The position numbers and the translations under genes were made by a program. Under the pieces are notes generated by a model that was not told the DNA's origin, did no database searches, and worked only from the letters and a program-made list of their open reading frames with translations. Shown one piece after another: positions 25,345-35,217 of a stretch of DNA of 64,000 nucleotides. This DNA is from Phormidium tanganyikae FI6-MK23 (GTDB taxonomy: Bacteria; Cyanobacteriota; Cyanobacteriia; Leptolyngbyales; Leptolyngbyaceae). The stretch spans positions 1-64,000 of the forward strand of contig JAHHHU010000023.1 in NCBI GenBank assembly GCA_019359175.1. The letters run 5' to 3'. Position 1 is the first letter of the stretch. Each line of letters opens with the position of its first letter.

Positions 25345-25875
25345 ATGTCAAACCATCCCAACACTATCTCTCATCTTTTTCAACGCTCGCTTCTAGGAGT
25401 TGCGACAACCGCGCTCGCAATGGCAACCAATCTCTCCCTAGTAATCCCTGCAACTCTCGCTGCTTCACCTCAGGCTTCAGAGCAACCTCGGTTGATCGCG
25501 CAAGCTAATATTTTTCTGAGCCAAGTGCGCAATGGGATGATCAATGGAGGTGCATATTTACTACGGCGGGGCTACACTCTGACTCACGAGCCTTCTGTTG
25601 GTACATTGCGTGATGGAAGCTCAGACTGGATTACCGTAGATTTGCGTCGTGGAGGAGACTACTCTATCCTGGCAATTGGGGATCGGGATTGTCGAGATTT
25701 AGACTTAGCAGTGTATGACGAAAATGGAAACCTTATTGATAGCGATATCCAGATGGATGATGTTCCGGTTGTTCAAATTTCACCCAGATGGACGGGAACC
25801 TTCAGAGTGAAAGTCACAATGGCGAATACTACTGCTGCTTACTCTTACTATGGAGTTGGTGTTTTTGGACGGTAG
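25345..25875 (+). CDS. Secreted protein with PPC-like β-domain
   Basis: 176 residues. The N-terminus is a signal peptide (LLGVATTALAMATNLSLVIP … LAASP). The mature part has GGDYSILAIGDRDCRDLDLA then VYDENGNLIDSDIQMDDVPV and WTGTFRVKVTMAN. This is the pattern of pre-peptidase C-terminal (PPC)-like domains, in which a polar residue-rich β-sandwich ends 'G-x-Y-x-h-x-h'. It shares an upstream element with the preceding secreted gene. No enzyme domain is present. Confidence 0.6.
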   Translation: MSNHPNTISHLFQRSLLGVATTALAMATNLSLVIPATLAASPQASEQPRLIAQANIFLSQVRNGMINGGAYLLRRGYTLTHEPSVGTLRDGSSDWITVDLRRGGDYSILAIGDRDCRDLDLAVYDENGNLIDSDIQMDDVPVVQISPRWTGTFRVKVTMANTTAAYSYYGVGVFGR

Positions 25876-26181
25876 TCAACTTGGCGTTCATAATTCTTTA
25901 CCTCAGGTTCGCATTATCGTAGCCAGGTCGAGTAGAGAGGGCTCCTTCAATATTTAGACTTGCTTGTGTCCCTGTTGCTCTCGCCTTTCAAAACACAAGG
26001 GTGTCACAAGAATTGACCATGCATTGTTAGAAGCCTTCTCCTCACAGAAACCAATCTACAGTTTTCCTACACAAGCCTCTTCCTTTCGTCTTTTACCATT
26101 CTGATAGAAAATAAAGAGGATAATAAAAACTCAAGTGGCACCGTTTTTCTAGATAGGCATGGATTGCAGGAATGTATACCG
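25876..26181. other. Intergenic region without recognisable features
   Basis: About 300 bases with scattered stop codons in all frames and no strong repeat or hairpin. The ribosome-binding site AGGAATG for the next gene lies at its end. Confidence 0.5.
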
Positions 26182-27495
26182 ATGACCCTAGCAGAATTTG
26201 AAGAAAAGCTGGCTCAATTAACACCAATTAAGAGGAAGGTTCTTTACGATTTTCTAGCTGGTAAAGATGATCAAGAAATCGCGCAAATCAGAACATTAAC
26301 TGCCTCGACGATCAGGCGTCATATTAGTAAAGCTTGTGCCATCTTTGGCTTTGCCAATCAATTTGGAGAACACTACTCATACCGCGAGGATTTGATTCAA
26401 CTGTTTGTACGATTTAAGCCAAAGTTAGTCTGCGATCGCTATCGTCATCAATTCACCCTAACTGTTCAGAAACTGCCAATTCAGTTTGAGACTCCTGGGA
26501 GTCCAATGAGCATAAACTCACCCTTCTATATCCAGCGTAGTCGGTTTGAGCCTTACATCAACAAAATCACTCAACCAGGTGCGTTGCTCAGAATTCGGGC
26601 TGCCAGAAAAACAGGAAAAACCTCACTGCTCAATCGCCTCCGGGCTGAGCTACGCAATGAAGACTATCACATAGTACAGTTCCGGTTCCGAGATGAGGTG
26701 AGCCCACAAACGCTGCAAGATCTGTCAAAGTTGCTCCATTGGTTCTGTCGCAAAATCAATACCTCGCTAGACGAAGAGGACTCGATCGAGAGTCAAGACC
26801 TCCCTACTCAGCAGGAAAACATAGGGCTATATTTTCAAAATTGCGTCTTGCAGAAGATTGATCGCCCGATAGTTCTCATTTTGGATGATGCAGACTGCCT
26901 ATTTGAGTATCCAGCAACGGCAGAACGATTTTTCAGGATGTTACGGGGCTGGCACGAAGACTCAAGCGCTCCAGATAAAGAGATCTGGAAAAAGCTACGG
27001 ATGGTGATTGCTCATTCCACAGAAGATTATATTAAGTTTGAATCCTCTCCTTTCGGGAATCTTTCAATCGCAACTCCGCTTAAGCCCTTGAAACAGGAAC
27101 AGATTCAGCAACTGGTAGAGATATACGAATTAGAAGACTTAGGTAGTGCTGAAATCAGCCAGTTATACAACGTGGTTGGCGGCAACCCCTACTTTATTCA
27201 GCAAGCCCTCTACACTCTTAAGCACGAAGATCAATCCTTAGACGAAATTTTAGAGTTTGCACCAACACTTCAAGGTATCTATCGGTCACATCTGATCGAG
27301 ATCTCTAGCCGATTAGGTTCTCATGCTGAACTGGACAGTGCGCTTCAGCAATTAGGTGAGACAGAAGGAATCTCGCTTAAAGAGACCGAAGCATTTAAGC
27401 TCGAAGGGTTGGGAGTGGTGAGGTTTGAGCGCAATCGCATCTATTGGAGTTGTGAGTTATATCGCCGCTTTTTCCGCGATCGCTTTCTTCGATAG
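26182..27495 (+). CDS. HTH-AAA STAND protein without an effector domain
   Basis: From ATG 26182, an N-terminal LuxR/sigma-like HTH (KRKVLYDFLAGKDDQEIAQI, STIRRHISKACAIFGF) precedes an AAA-like NTPase. The P-loop is ARKTGKTSLLNRLRAEL, Walker B is IVLILDDADCLFE, and the GGNPYFIQQALYTL motif is present. It ends 438 residues in, right after the winged-helix part. The layout matches the HTH-plus-AAA half of cyanobacterial STAND regulators (of the vWA-MoxR-associated protein type), minus the usual C-terminal domain. It is probably an ATP-switched regulator. No adjacent partner is obvious. Confidence 0.75.
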   Translation: MTLAEFEEKLAQLTPIKRKVLYDFLAGKDDQEIAQIRTLTASTIRRHISKACAIFGFANQFGEHYSYREDLIQLFVRFKPKLVCDRYRHQFTLTVQKLPIQFETPGSPMSINSPFYIQRSRFEPYINKITQPGALLRIRAARKTGKTSLLNRLRAELRNEDYHIVQFRFRDEVSPQTLQDLSKLLHWFCRKINTSLDEEDSIESQDLPTQQENIGLYFQNCVLQKIDRPIVLILDDADCLFEYPATAERFFRMLRGWHEDSSAPDKEIWKKLRMVIAHSTEDYIKFESSPFGNLSIATPLKPLKQEQIQQLVEIYELEDLGSAEISQLYNVVGGNPYFIQQALYTLKHEDQSLDEILEFAPTLQGIYRSHLIEISSRLGSHAELDSALQQLGETEGISLKETEAFKLEGLGVVRFERNRIYWSCELYRRFFRDRFLR

Positions 27496-28321
27496 GCAGA
27501 TCAATCCTTCGAGATTTCTTCCCAGTCTGCTGCTCCACCCAAAAACAATAAATTGCCCTGCAGAAAATTGTTCTACAGAAGACATTAGAGATCGTCCAGG
27601 ATGTTCAATCCTTTTACATCACTCCCCTGGAAGCATCAAAATGCAGACTTTACCGCTAGGGTCTCTGCGAGAATGGCAGTTAATCAAAATTTCTATAAAG
27701 CTTGCTATGCAATTAGTTCAGACGTTGCGAAAATGGCTCTGGACTACTCATGGACTATCAGGGCTATTTTTTCGCCAATATCGCATCTAATTTTTGAGGT
27801 ACCTTATGCCAGTTGAGCGAGAACCAAGACTATACTTTTTTGGGGGTTTGGGCAAATATCCCTCTTTCATCACATCGGCAGGAGAAAAAGCTACAAGCCT
27901 TGCTGTACTTGTGTTTTGCTCTTTTGTCATTTTCGAGCCGCTAAAACGGAAAACCTGCATTATGACTGGATTCCAGAATTCGCCTCAGCAAGAGTGATGA
28001 AAGAGGGGTAGATGGTTTGGAACTAAATCTTGTCATCGATCCAGTTTTCTCGCTATACGTTTCCAAGCCCTGAGGCGGATGTAAGGATGAGTACACGTAA
28101 ACTCAGCAATGTTACGCCTCAAGATATTGAGCTAGCCAAGCCAATCTGCATTTGCTTAGCTTTTGCACAAAAACGCTGCTGAAACCACCACTTTTGGTAG
28201 AGCTTGCAGACTTAACGTTGTTTTCTGACCAAAATCTAAAACTGCCCCTGTAGGCCTAGAAAGGTGCAGCTATAGTACACTAAAACTACTTTATCCCTAC
28301 AGGCAAAATAGGAGACGGTTG
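27496..28321. other. Long region without a confident gene
   Basis: Two short overlapping frames exist at 27601-27816 (MFNPFTSLPWKHQNADFTAR…) and 27806-27997 (MPVEREPRLYFFGGLGKYPS…, with one hydrophobic stretch). Neither has a strong ribosome-binding site or a known family. The rest, 27998-28321, is stop-rich. AGGAGACGGTTG at the end is the ribosome-binding site of the next gene. Confidence 0.3.
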
Positions 28322-28612
28322 ATGAGTGCCCAAGTTCAGTTTTCGATGGAGACGATCGAGGGGTGCGCTCTGGGCAAATTGAACCTGCCGCATCATAAGG
28401 TTGCGAATTGGATCAACTTCTTAGTCTCGCCCCGCCAACAAGCCCAAATTGTCTCTGCAATTCAACTTCAGGATGGATTAACTCTCTACTTTCGAGGCAG
28501 CGACAAATTGTATGCCTATCTCGATGGGCACTTCAACTGCCAAGTCGGCGTTCCTCATCCAGAAACCTCGTTTGTTGGCACGGCGCTACAATCTTCGCGG
28601 GCAGTTCACTAG
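28322..28612 (+). CDS. Small hypothetical protein upstream of NERD-helicase
   Basis: 96 residues from ATG 28322, which has AGGAG nine bases upstream. The sequence (FSMETIEGCALGKLNLPHHK; ANWINFLVSPRQQAQIVSAI; LYFRGSDKLYAYLDGHFNCQ) reads as a small folded domain. No family is recognised. It lies 82 bases before the NERD-helicase gene on the same strand, so the pair may be an operon. Confidence 0.5.
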   Translation: MSAQVQFSMETIEGCALGKLNLPHHKVANWINFLVSPRQQAQIVSAIQLQDGLTLYFRGSDKLYAYLDGHFNCQVGVPHPETSFVGTALQSSRAVH

Positions 28613-28694
28613 AATATGGAGGACTTGTCGTTAGCCAGTGTCTAAACCAGGGGATTACTAGCTGTAGATATCATTACAGACGAGGTACAGCGAC

Positions 28695-30899
28695 ATGTCT
28701 ACTCCCCTAAAAGCCGGTCAGTTTATTGTCACCGAAGTGCTGGGCAAGGGTGGGGAGGCAGGCGAGCAACTCGTCTTCAAAGCTATTCGCGAAGCCTTTG
28801 GCGATCGGGAGTGTTTAGGATTTTGTCCCTATCCGATCTTCTCGACGCAATCCCAGAAGCGATGGGAACCCGACATCCTGCTGGCAGATCGGGAGCTGGG
28901 ACTCGTGGTGATCGAGGTCAAATCGATTCGCATCAATCAAATTACTGCGATCCAAGGACACCAGTGGCAAATGGAGCGGGGCTTTTATGCACCTTCTCTC
29001 CACCCCTATCAGCAAGCGGAAGCCCAATTGTGGGCTCTATTAGGCTTCTGTGACAAACACGCTTCCCTCCATCGTAAAGTCACGGGCCGAGCGATCGTCG
29101 CCTTACCCTTCATCACTAGCAAAGAGTGGCAGCAACGCGGCTTTGACCAATTGCCTTGTTGTCCCCCCATTCTGTTTGCAGACCAACTCCGCAAGAAATC
29201 TGAGCTGTGCGATCAAGTGAAGGCATCAACGATCATTCAACGCGGATCAGCCCTCAGTGCTGAGCAGTGGAGCCTACTCCTCACGGTGCTCTCGGGTAAA
29301 CCCACTCCGTCGTCCACTCTGCCTCAGCCCTCCTCCGACCGTGCAGCCATCCTGGCAGATATGCGGCAGTGGACGCGGCAACTCGACTGGCAACAGGTTC
29401 AAATTGGCTGGCAGATCCCACCCGGTCCGCAACGAATTCGTGGCATCGCGGGCTCTGGTAAAACTGTGCTGCTGTGTCAGAAGGCAGCTTATATGCACTG
29501 GCAACATCCAGACTGGGATATTGCCCTCGTCTTCTTCACCCGCAGCCTCTACGATCAAGTGACCCATGAGATTAGCCGCTGGCTAACTCATTTTAGCCAG
29601 GGTGAGGTGACCTATGACCCTGCTACCTCTAAGCTCAAAATCCTGCATGCTTGGGGGGAGGCACGGCAGCCTGGACTATATTCCACGCTCCGTAATGCCC
29701 ATGGCTTCAGCCCGGGAGTCTCTGAGCCGATCAACCCCAGCTATAGCCCTTCTCAAAAGTTGGGATGGAACTGCAAACGCTTGCTGGAGAAACTCCGAGG
29801 ACGGCTCCAACCCCAATTCGACGCCATCTTGATCGATGAAGGGCAAGACTTGGTGATGGACGGATCTGACTTCCTGTTTGAGGGAAAGCAACCCTTTTAC
29901 TGGATGGCCTATCAAGCACTGCGACCTGCCGATCCAGAGCAGCCAGACCAACGGCGCTTGATTTGGGCCTATGACGAAGCTCAGAGTTTAGACAATCTTG
30001 TGATTCCCCAAGCCAAAGCGCTCTTCGGTGAAGACCTGACGTACTTAGTCGCTGGACAATACCCTGGCGGAATCAAGAAAAGCGAGATTATGCATCGCTG
30101 TTACCGCACTCCGGCTCCCATCCTGACGGCAGCCCATGCCATTGGTATGGGGCTGTTGCGCGGAGAGGGAATGCTCTCGGGCCTAACGCGGGCGGAGGAC
30201 TGGAAAGCGATCGGGTATGAGGTCAGTGGTCGTTTTATTCCAGGACAGCAGGTGACGCTGCGCCGACCGGGTGAGTCTTCTCCAAACCCCGTGCCCCAAC
30301 TCTGGTCCGGTGAGGTCTTGCAGTTCAAGACCTACGCCAATCGCACCGAGGAATTGCAAGCCTTAGCGCAACAGATTCAGTTCAACCTGACCCAAGAAGG
30401 GTTGCAACCGAGCCGACAGATTTTGGTGGTGGTCTTGGGCAGAGAGTCTGCGATTGAGTTAGAGCGGCAGGTGGTCACCTACTTGAGAAGCCATCAGATT
30501 CCCTACTATATCCCCAGCGCCACAAGACCCAATGCTCCGCTTAGCTCCGGCAGAACGGTGCCAAACCGGTTTTGGTATGAGGGATCGGTGACCGTGTCTC
30601 GCATTCATCGAGTGAAGGGCAATGAGGCAGATCTCGTCTATGTGGTTGGGTTTGACCAGATTGCTGAGGATGAAAGCAATATCACGTTGCGGAACCAACT
30701 GTTTGTGGCCTTAACCCGGGCTCGCGGCTGGGTCTATTTGAGCGGGGTAATCGGAGACTCACCCCTGTACCCAGAGATGCGGCAGGTGATTGAGAGCGGG
30801 GATCGTTTCACGTTTACCTTCAAGCGACCACCCCAGCGCGACGTCGGTGGAGAGAGTGACCCCCTGCCGCTTCCTTCGCTTGCCACCGCGACTTCATAA
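28695..30899 (+). CDS. NERD nuclease-domain / SF1 (UvrD-like) helicase fusion
   Basis: Residues ~20-140 are a NERD domain (GKGGEAGEQLVFKAI; WEPDILLADRELGLVVIEVK, with the D…E-x-K nuclease core). A UvrD/Rep-type SF1 helicase follows: Walker A GIAGSGKTVLLCQKA near 255, Walker B DAILIDEGQD near 380, motif V-like HRVKGNEADLVYVVG and motif VI LFVALTRARGWVYLSG. Both active sites appear complete. The 734-residue fusion probably unwinds and cuts DNA. Similar nuclease-helicase fusions occur in phage defence and DNA repair, so either role is possible. Confidence 0.88.
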   Translation: MSTPLKAGQFIVTEVLGKGGEAGEQLVFKAIREAFGDRECLGFCPYPIFSTQSQKRWEPDILLADRELGLVVIEVKSIRINQITAIQGHQWQMERGFYAPSLHPYQQAEAQLWALLGFCDKHASLHRKVTGRAIVALPFITSKEWQQRGFDQLPCCPPILFADQLRKKSELCDQVKASTIIQRGSALSAEQWSLLLTVLSGKPTPSSTLPQPSSDRAAILADMRQWTRQLDWQQVQIGWQIPPGPQRIRGIAGSGKTVLLCQKAAYMHWQHPDWDIALVFFTRSLYDQVTHEISRWLTHFSQGEVTYDPATSKLKILHAWGEARQPGLYSTLRNAHGFSPGVSEPINPSYSPSQKLGWNCKRLLEKLRGRLQPQFDAILIDEGQDLVMDGSDFLFEGKQPFYWMAYQALRPADPEQPDQRRLIWAYDEAQSLDNLVIPQAKALFGEDLTYLVAGQYPGGIKKSEIMHRCYRTPAPILTAAHAIGMGLLRGEGMLSGLTRAEDWKAIGYEVSGRFIPGQQVTLRRPGESSPNPVPQLWSGEVLQFKTYANRTEELQALAQQIQFNLTQEGLQPSRQILVVVLGRESAIELERQVVTYLRSHQIPYYIPSATRPNAPLSSGRTVPNRFWYEGSVTVSRIHRVKGNEADLVYVVGFDQIAEDESNITLRNQLFVALTRARGWVYLSGVIGDSPLYPEMRQVIESGDRFTFTFKRPPQRDVGGESDPLPLPSLATATS

Positions 30900-31032
30900 G
30901 CCGTTCATTGTCACAGTCAACTACGGCAACGAATCAGGCGTCCAAAGTGGATGCCGTCGGTACTGATGCCACTGTGTGCCTATCTGCGTTCCTGTTTTGG
31001 CAATTGTAGCGGTATCAGTTTTATTGGCTCCA

Positions 31033-31885
31033 CTAGAGGGTGTTATGCACTTTTGAAACCAATACTCACGAACTGCCTGACCATCAACATCACAAACGCA
31101 ATCAGGTGAAAGCCAATTAATGTCTGTGCTAATCGCTCGTAATCTCGCGCCAAGCGCCGGAAACGGGACATCCAGCCAAAACTACGCTCGACCACCCACC
31201 GTCTGGGTAGCAGGACAAAGCCCTTCCTTGCCTCTGGCAGTTTCACCCCTTCCAATCGAATGCCTTCTGCCTCAGCCTCGGTAGCCGCTTGCGCTCCGGT
31301 GTAGCCCTGATCCACAAACGCCACCTCAACCGATTCTCCAGTCCTCTGCTGGACTTGTTGGACTAGTTCTGCTATCTGCGCTCGGTCTTGCTCATTCGCC
31401 GGGGTAACGTGCAGGGCTAACAAATGACCCAAGGTATCGACTGCTATATAAACTTTGCTGCCTTTTTTGCGTTTACCGCCGTCGTAGCCCGCTCTTTGTC
31501 CGCTTTCTACCGTCGATTGCAACGTCCGGCTGTCCAGAATCACCGCACTCGGTTGCGCGTTGCGTCCCGCTAAGATTCGGAGAATCTCGCGCAAATCCTG
31601 CACCATCGCTTCAAAGACTCCAGCTTTGACCCAACGTTGCGTTTGCTGATATACCGTGTGCCACGGTGGCAGGTCATGGGGCATCAGTCGCCAGGCTCCT
31701 CCCGCTCGGGTCACATACCGCAAGCCGTTGAACACTTCTCTCAAGCTATGTTCTCGTTGCGGTGCATCTTCACTCATTAAGGTTAAGTACGGCGCGACAA
31801 ATGCCCATTCTTCGTCGCTCACGTCCGTGGGGTAAGGCTGTCTACTCATGCTCTCATTCTAACAAAAGTGCATAACACCCTCTAG
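31033..31885 (-). mobile_element. IS5-family insertion sequence, complete
   Basis: Inverted ends CTAGAGGGTGTTATGCACTT (from 31033) and the exact complement ending at 31885 bound an 853-bp element with one transposase gene on the minus strand. CTAG sits at both extremities, so it may be target or end. It separates IS982 sequence on the right from unrelated DNA on the left. Confidence 0.9.
31043..31849 (-). CDS. IS5-family DDE transposase
   Basis: 268 residues and complete. The N-terminal DUF4096-like region (YPTDVSDEEWAFVAPYLTLM; GLRYVTRAGGAWRLMPHDLP) precedes the DDE core. The first Asp is in AVILDSRTLQSTVESG, the second in EVAFVDQGYTGAQA, and the Glu in RRWVVERSFGWMSRFRRL. GYDGGKRKKGSKVYIAVDTLG is typical of the IS427-like group. 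All catalytic residues are present, so the element may be active. Confidence 0.92.
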   Translation of the reverse strand: MSRQPYPTDVSDEEWAFVAPYLTLMSEDAPQREHSLREVFNGLRYVTRAGGAWRLMPHDLPPWHTVYQQTQRWVKAGVFEAMVQDLREILRILAGRNAQPSAVILDSRTLQSTVESGQRAGYDGGKRKKGSKVYIAVDTLGHLLALHVTPANEQDRAQIAELVQQVQQRTGESVEVAFVDQGYTGAQAATEAEAEGIRLEGVKLPEARKGFVLLPRRWVVERSFGWMSRFRRLARDYERLAQTLIGFHLIAFVMLMVRQFVSIGFKSA

Positions 31886-32436
31886 TCTCAAAGTTTGCCA
31901 CAATCGTCGCATCAAGCAGCATCGAGTGTTTGAGAACCTGGCAGCACGGGGCAAAACCTCAGTCGATTGGTTTTTTGGCTTCAAGCTGCATTTGGTGTTC
32001 AACGACCGCGGTGAATTGCTCAACTTTACCCTCACTCCGGGCAACACCGATGACCGCAAGCCAGTTCCACAACTGCTCCAATCGCTATTCGGCAAGGGAT
32101 TCGGTGATAAGGGTTCTCTCTCGCAAAAACTTGCACAACAGTTGCCCGGCACCCTGGGTGTGCAGTTAATCACGAAATTACGGCGCAACATGAAAAACCG
32201 CTTAACCCCACTCGAAGACCGCTTGTTACTCAGAAAACGCGCCCACACGCAGTGCGCCGAAGGCTGCGTCGAGACGATCATCGACCCGCTCAAGAACATC
32301 TCGCAAATTGAGCATTCGCGCCATCGTTCCCCGATTAACTGCTTGGTCAACTTGGTCTGTGGCTTGATTGCCTACTGCCATCAGCCGAAGAAGCCCTCCA
32401 TTGCCATCGACCACAACTTGCTCCCTGCTGCTTAAC
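31886..32436 (+). mobile_element. IS982-family remnant (C-terminal transposase part)
   Basis: The plus strand carries the end of an IS982 transposase ([60 protein letters not shown]) to a TAA at 32433-32435. The N-terminal half is absent; the IS5 element abuts the break. An insertion, HTQCAEGCV, relative to the family consensus disrupts the conserved KRA-IIETVID stretch. It is inactive. Its right end meets an hsdS relic. Confidence 0.8.
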
Positions 32437-32638
32437 CGGAACTGACGTTAAATACATCATTAGGACGAATTGCCACGTAGTTTGTTGAACCTTGAGCAGA
32501 GACTCGATCACTGAAAGCTGGAGTTTTGCTGAAAAAGGTTAAGAAGTCCTTATCTAATTGGTTCTCATCAACCTTAAATAGAAAATAGTGGCTGCTGACA
32601 ATTGCTTCATCGAGTTCATCTGGGCGTTCCCGTAGCTT
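32432..32638 (-). pseudogene. hsdS: Relic of a type I restriction specificity subunit
   Basis: The minus strand reads LDEAIVSSHYFLFKVDENQL then DKDFLTFFSKTPAFSDRVSA and QGSTNYVAIRPNDV. This is the diagnostic end of an HsdS target-recognition domain ('G-s-t-n-y-v-s-i-r-…'). The frame lacks a start and, after DV, runs into IS982 end sequence. About 65 codons remain. Type I specificity subunits choose the DNA target for restriction and modification; no hsdR or hsdM is in the window. Confidence 0.65.
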
Positions 32639-32783
32639 TTAGACAAAAAACAACGCTAAGGCTGAGGTTCAGTCAGAGTAATGGCTTCATATTTCTGCGT
32701 GTTTAACTGATAATCGATACTGATGCCTCTAACTGCCCAAACTATCTGCCAATTGAGCAATAATCCTGTACCCTATAAAAATT

Positions 32784-33827
32784 GTGATGAGTTTGCTAAA
32801 GAAGCCGACTGATATGGAACAGGAAGATTTAAACCGAGGGTTACTGGAGATTGCTCATAATACTGTCACTGGTCTGATGACAGGCTCATCGCTTCCTGCT
32901 CCAATCAAAAGAAATGCCTTCAAAGCATTTGGGCAGCTTTGTACCGCAGCTATTGACATTCCGGTTGCTTATCTTGAAGGAATCGCTGTAGAGAAGCGTG
33001 CCGAAACCGAGGCAAGAGTGAAAATAATCAATACAAGTGCTGACCAAATTGCTAAACAGATGGATGTTGATCCAGAGTTTGCCCGTGTTGCAGTGGAAAA
33101 ATACGGTCACAATTTCTAAAATTGCAGCTTGCCAGATTCAACAAGAGGCAGGTCTTCCCGAACCGAAGCTCAATACGGCAACTGAAATTTCTCCGATAAA
33201 TGAAGACTGGTTAAATAACTTTGAGAAACATGCTAGTCAGAAAAGTACTGGAGAAATGCAGCTTCTATTCGGTCGCATCTTGGCTGGGAGATCCAAAAAC
33301 CTTCATCGTTTTCAATCAGAACTGTCAATTTATTGGGAGAACTTGATAGTGCTATTGCAAATCTCTTCCTGCGCCTTTGTTCTCTGTGCATATGTTTAAA
33401 GGCTGATGACATCTATCTCGATGCGCGAGTTGCATCGCTCGGTGGTAACGCTGCATCAAATGCACTTCAGAATTATGGTCTTGGCTTTGACCAATTAAAT
33501 GTCTTACAGGAGCATAATTTAATCATTTCAGATTACAATTCATTCTTTGATTACAGAGTGTGTATTGCAGGCGCGATTACGGGCGTGAACAATCAGATAG
33601 TATTTCCTTTTCAGCATCAAAATAGAAATTATGGTCTTATTCCAATAAATGAGCGACCAAAAGAGCAAGCATTTCAGCTACACGGAGTCGCACTTTCAAA
33701 ATCTGGGAAAGAGCTTATGAAAATTGTTGATATTCAGCCTTTTGAGAATTACACAGCAGCACTTACTGCCTATTTCGTAAGACAGGGTTTACAAATGCTT
33801 GAAATTGATAGCTCCGTTGGTATATGA
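32784..33827 (+). pseudogene. DUF2806-family gene with two frameshifts
   Basis: The first frame (32784-33119) carries LLEIAHNTVTGLMTGSSLPA and ends MDVDPEFARVAVEKYGHNF. A second frame (33118-33345) gives INEDWLNNFEKHASQKSTGE, MQLLFGRILAG. A third (33333-33827) gives LDSAIANLFLRLCSLCICLK, LDARVASLGGNAASNALQNY and ends QMLEIDSSVGI. Together they rebuild a DUF2806 protein of about 340 residues. The function of DUF2806 is unknown; members occur in mobile and defence regions. Two separate single-base lesions show it is decayed, unless sequencing errors are responsible. Confidence 0.75.
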
Positions 33828-33828
33828 G

Positions 33829-33999
33829 GAATTGAGCCAAGATACATGTAAAGCTGCATTAACAGCGATGTCTACGGCGGGTATCCCTTTGCAGGTGATT
33901 CAGCAAATCAGTGAGCATTGCAGTCTATGAGCATTGCAAAAATATCTGGAGGTTTCTGAACAGCGAGTGGAGAGCACGATCGCTGTGCCGGGTTTCTAA
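33829..33999 (+). pseudogene. C-terminal relic of a tyrosine recombinase (XerC/integrase)
   Basis: The frame reads CKAALTAMSTAGIPLQVIQQ, ISEHCSL, a TGA at 33928-33930, then ALQKYLEVSEQRVESTIAV. This matches 'AGIPL-x-x-IQ-x-ISGH-x-s-l-a-ALQ-x-YLEV', with the catalytic His/Trp-position H and the nucleophile Tyr in KYLEV. The N-terminal ~80% is missing, and the conserved Gly before His is Glu. It could be what is left of the integrase that used the tRNA-Phe site. Confidence 0.6.
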
Positions 34000-34133
34000 C
34001 TCAACCTCCATAATTGAAAATCAGGATAAAATTCTGAAATTGCGTTATGGAGCGATAATCGAACTCCTGAGCTATTTATGGTCAGAGTATGAATGCAGTT
34101 GAAATCGAAGAAGCCGTTTCCAGGCTCACTGAA

Positions 34134-34959
34134 GGGTTGTGTCGCAAAAATGATACGGTGGGGAAGCTCAATTTTCTCTCATCGCACCCTAAATGGCTTC
34201 CCAATTCTTGTTTAAGCGGCGGCATTTTTTGCCAGAGATCATCTTGCTGAATGTGCGGTGGTATTGTTGCTACCCATTGAGCTACCGGGATTTGGAAGAG
34301 ATGATGCAAGAACGGGGAGTGGAAGTGGATCATTCCACGATCCATCGGTGGGTGTTGAGTTATGCCCCAGAACTGGATAAGCGCATTCGACCACACCTGA
34401 ATCCGACAAACGATTCGTGGCGGGTGGACGAGACGTATATCGAAGTCAAAGGAGTGTGGAAATACCTTTACCGCGCCGTCGATTCAATGGGTAACACGCT
34501 CGACTTCATGCTGAGTGCAAAGCGAGACGGCAAGGCAGCCACACGGTTCTTTCGCAAAGTGCTGAAAGCGGAACACACTCAAAAACCACGGGTGATCACG
34601 GTGGATCAGAACGCTGCCTATCCGGTGGCAATTGAAACGTTGAAAGCGGATGAAACTTTGGCAGCAGAGACCGAATTACGGCAAAGCAAGTATATGAACA
34701 ACCTCCCAATCGCAGGATCACCGCAACATCAAGCGATTGACCAAGCCCATGATGGGATTCGGGTCATTCAACACGGCAAGACAAACCTTGAGCGGAATCG
34801 AAGCGATGAGTATGATTCGCAAAGGACAAGTGAAGGGAATTAGCCAAGGGAAGAGTCTGTCTCAAGCAAAGTTTATTGAAGAACTGTTCGGTATGAGTGC
34901 ATAACGGAATGCGAACGAAACACTTCGTTTGTCACTAAAAAGTATTTGCGACACAACCC
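34134..34959 (+). mobile_element. IS6-family element (second type), 826 bp with inverted ends
   Basis: The inverted ends are GGGTTGTGTCGCAAA at 34134-34148 and TTTGCGACACAACCC at 34945-34959. The size is normal for IS6/IS26-like elements. There is no matching 8-bp target duplication in the flanks, so rearrangement after insertion is likely. These ends differ from those of the other IS6 group in the window. Confidence 0.85.
34193..34904 (+). pseudogene. IS6-family transposase with frameshift
   Basis: The frame encodes the zinc-ribbon/HTH N-terminus (FLPEIILLNVRWYCCYPLSY) and the first two catalytic Asp (DSWRVDETYIEVKGVWKY; RVITVDQNAAYPVAI). It shifts near 34710 after YMNNL. The expected IEQDHRNIKR segment, with the last catalytic residue, is disrupted by loss of about two bases. 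The remainder (TKPMMGFGSFNTARQTLSGI … EELFGMSA) lies in another frame to a stop at 34902-34904. It is inactive. Confidence 0.85.
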
Positions 34960-35217
34960 CTAATTCTGTCCGAACCATTGATACCATCTGTTGCCTACTT
35001 TTAGCGAAACGGTATTACACGCATCTCATTATGTTTTGTCGTCCCGCAGATTGCTTCAACTCCGACTTGCCACATTTGCGCTTAAACCCCACAGAATCAA
35101 TCCTAAGTAATCAGAAAAGGCAAGGAGCAACATTCATGATTTGCTTGCCGATTCATCAAAATTAAACTGAAATCGTACCATCGAGTTTTATCCTGAGTAG
35201 AGAAACGATTTAGGCAC

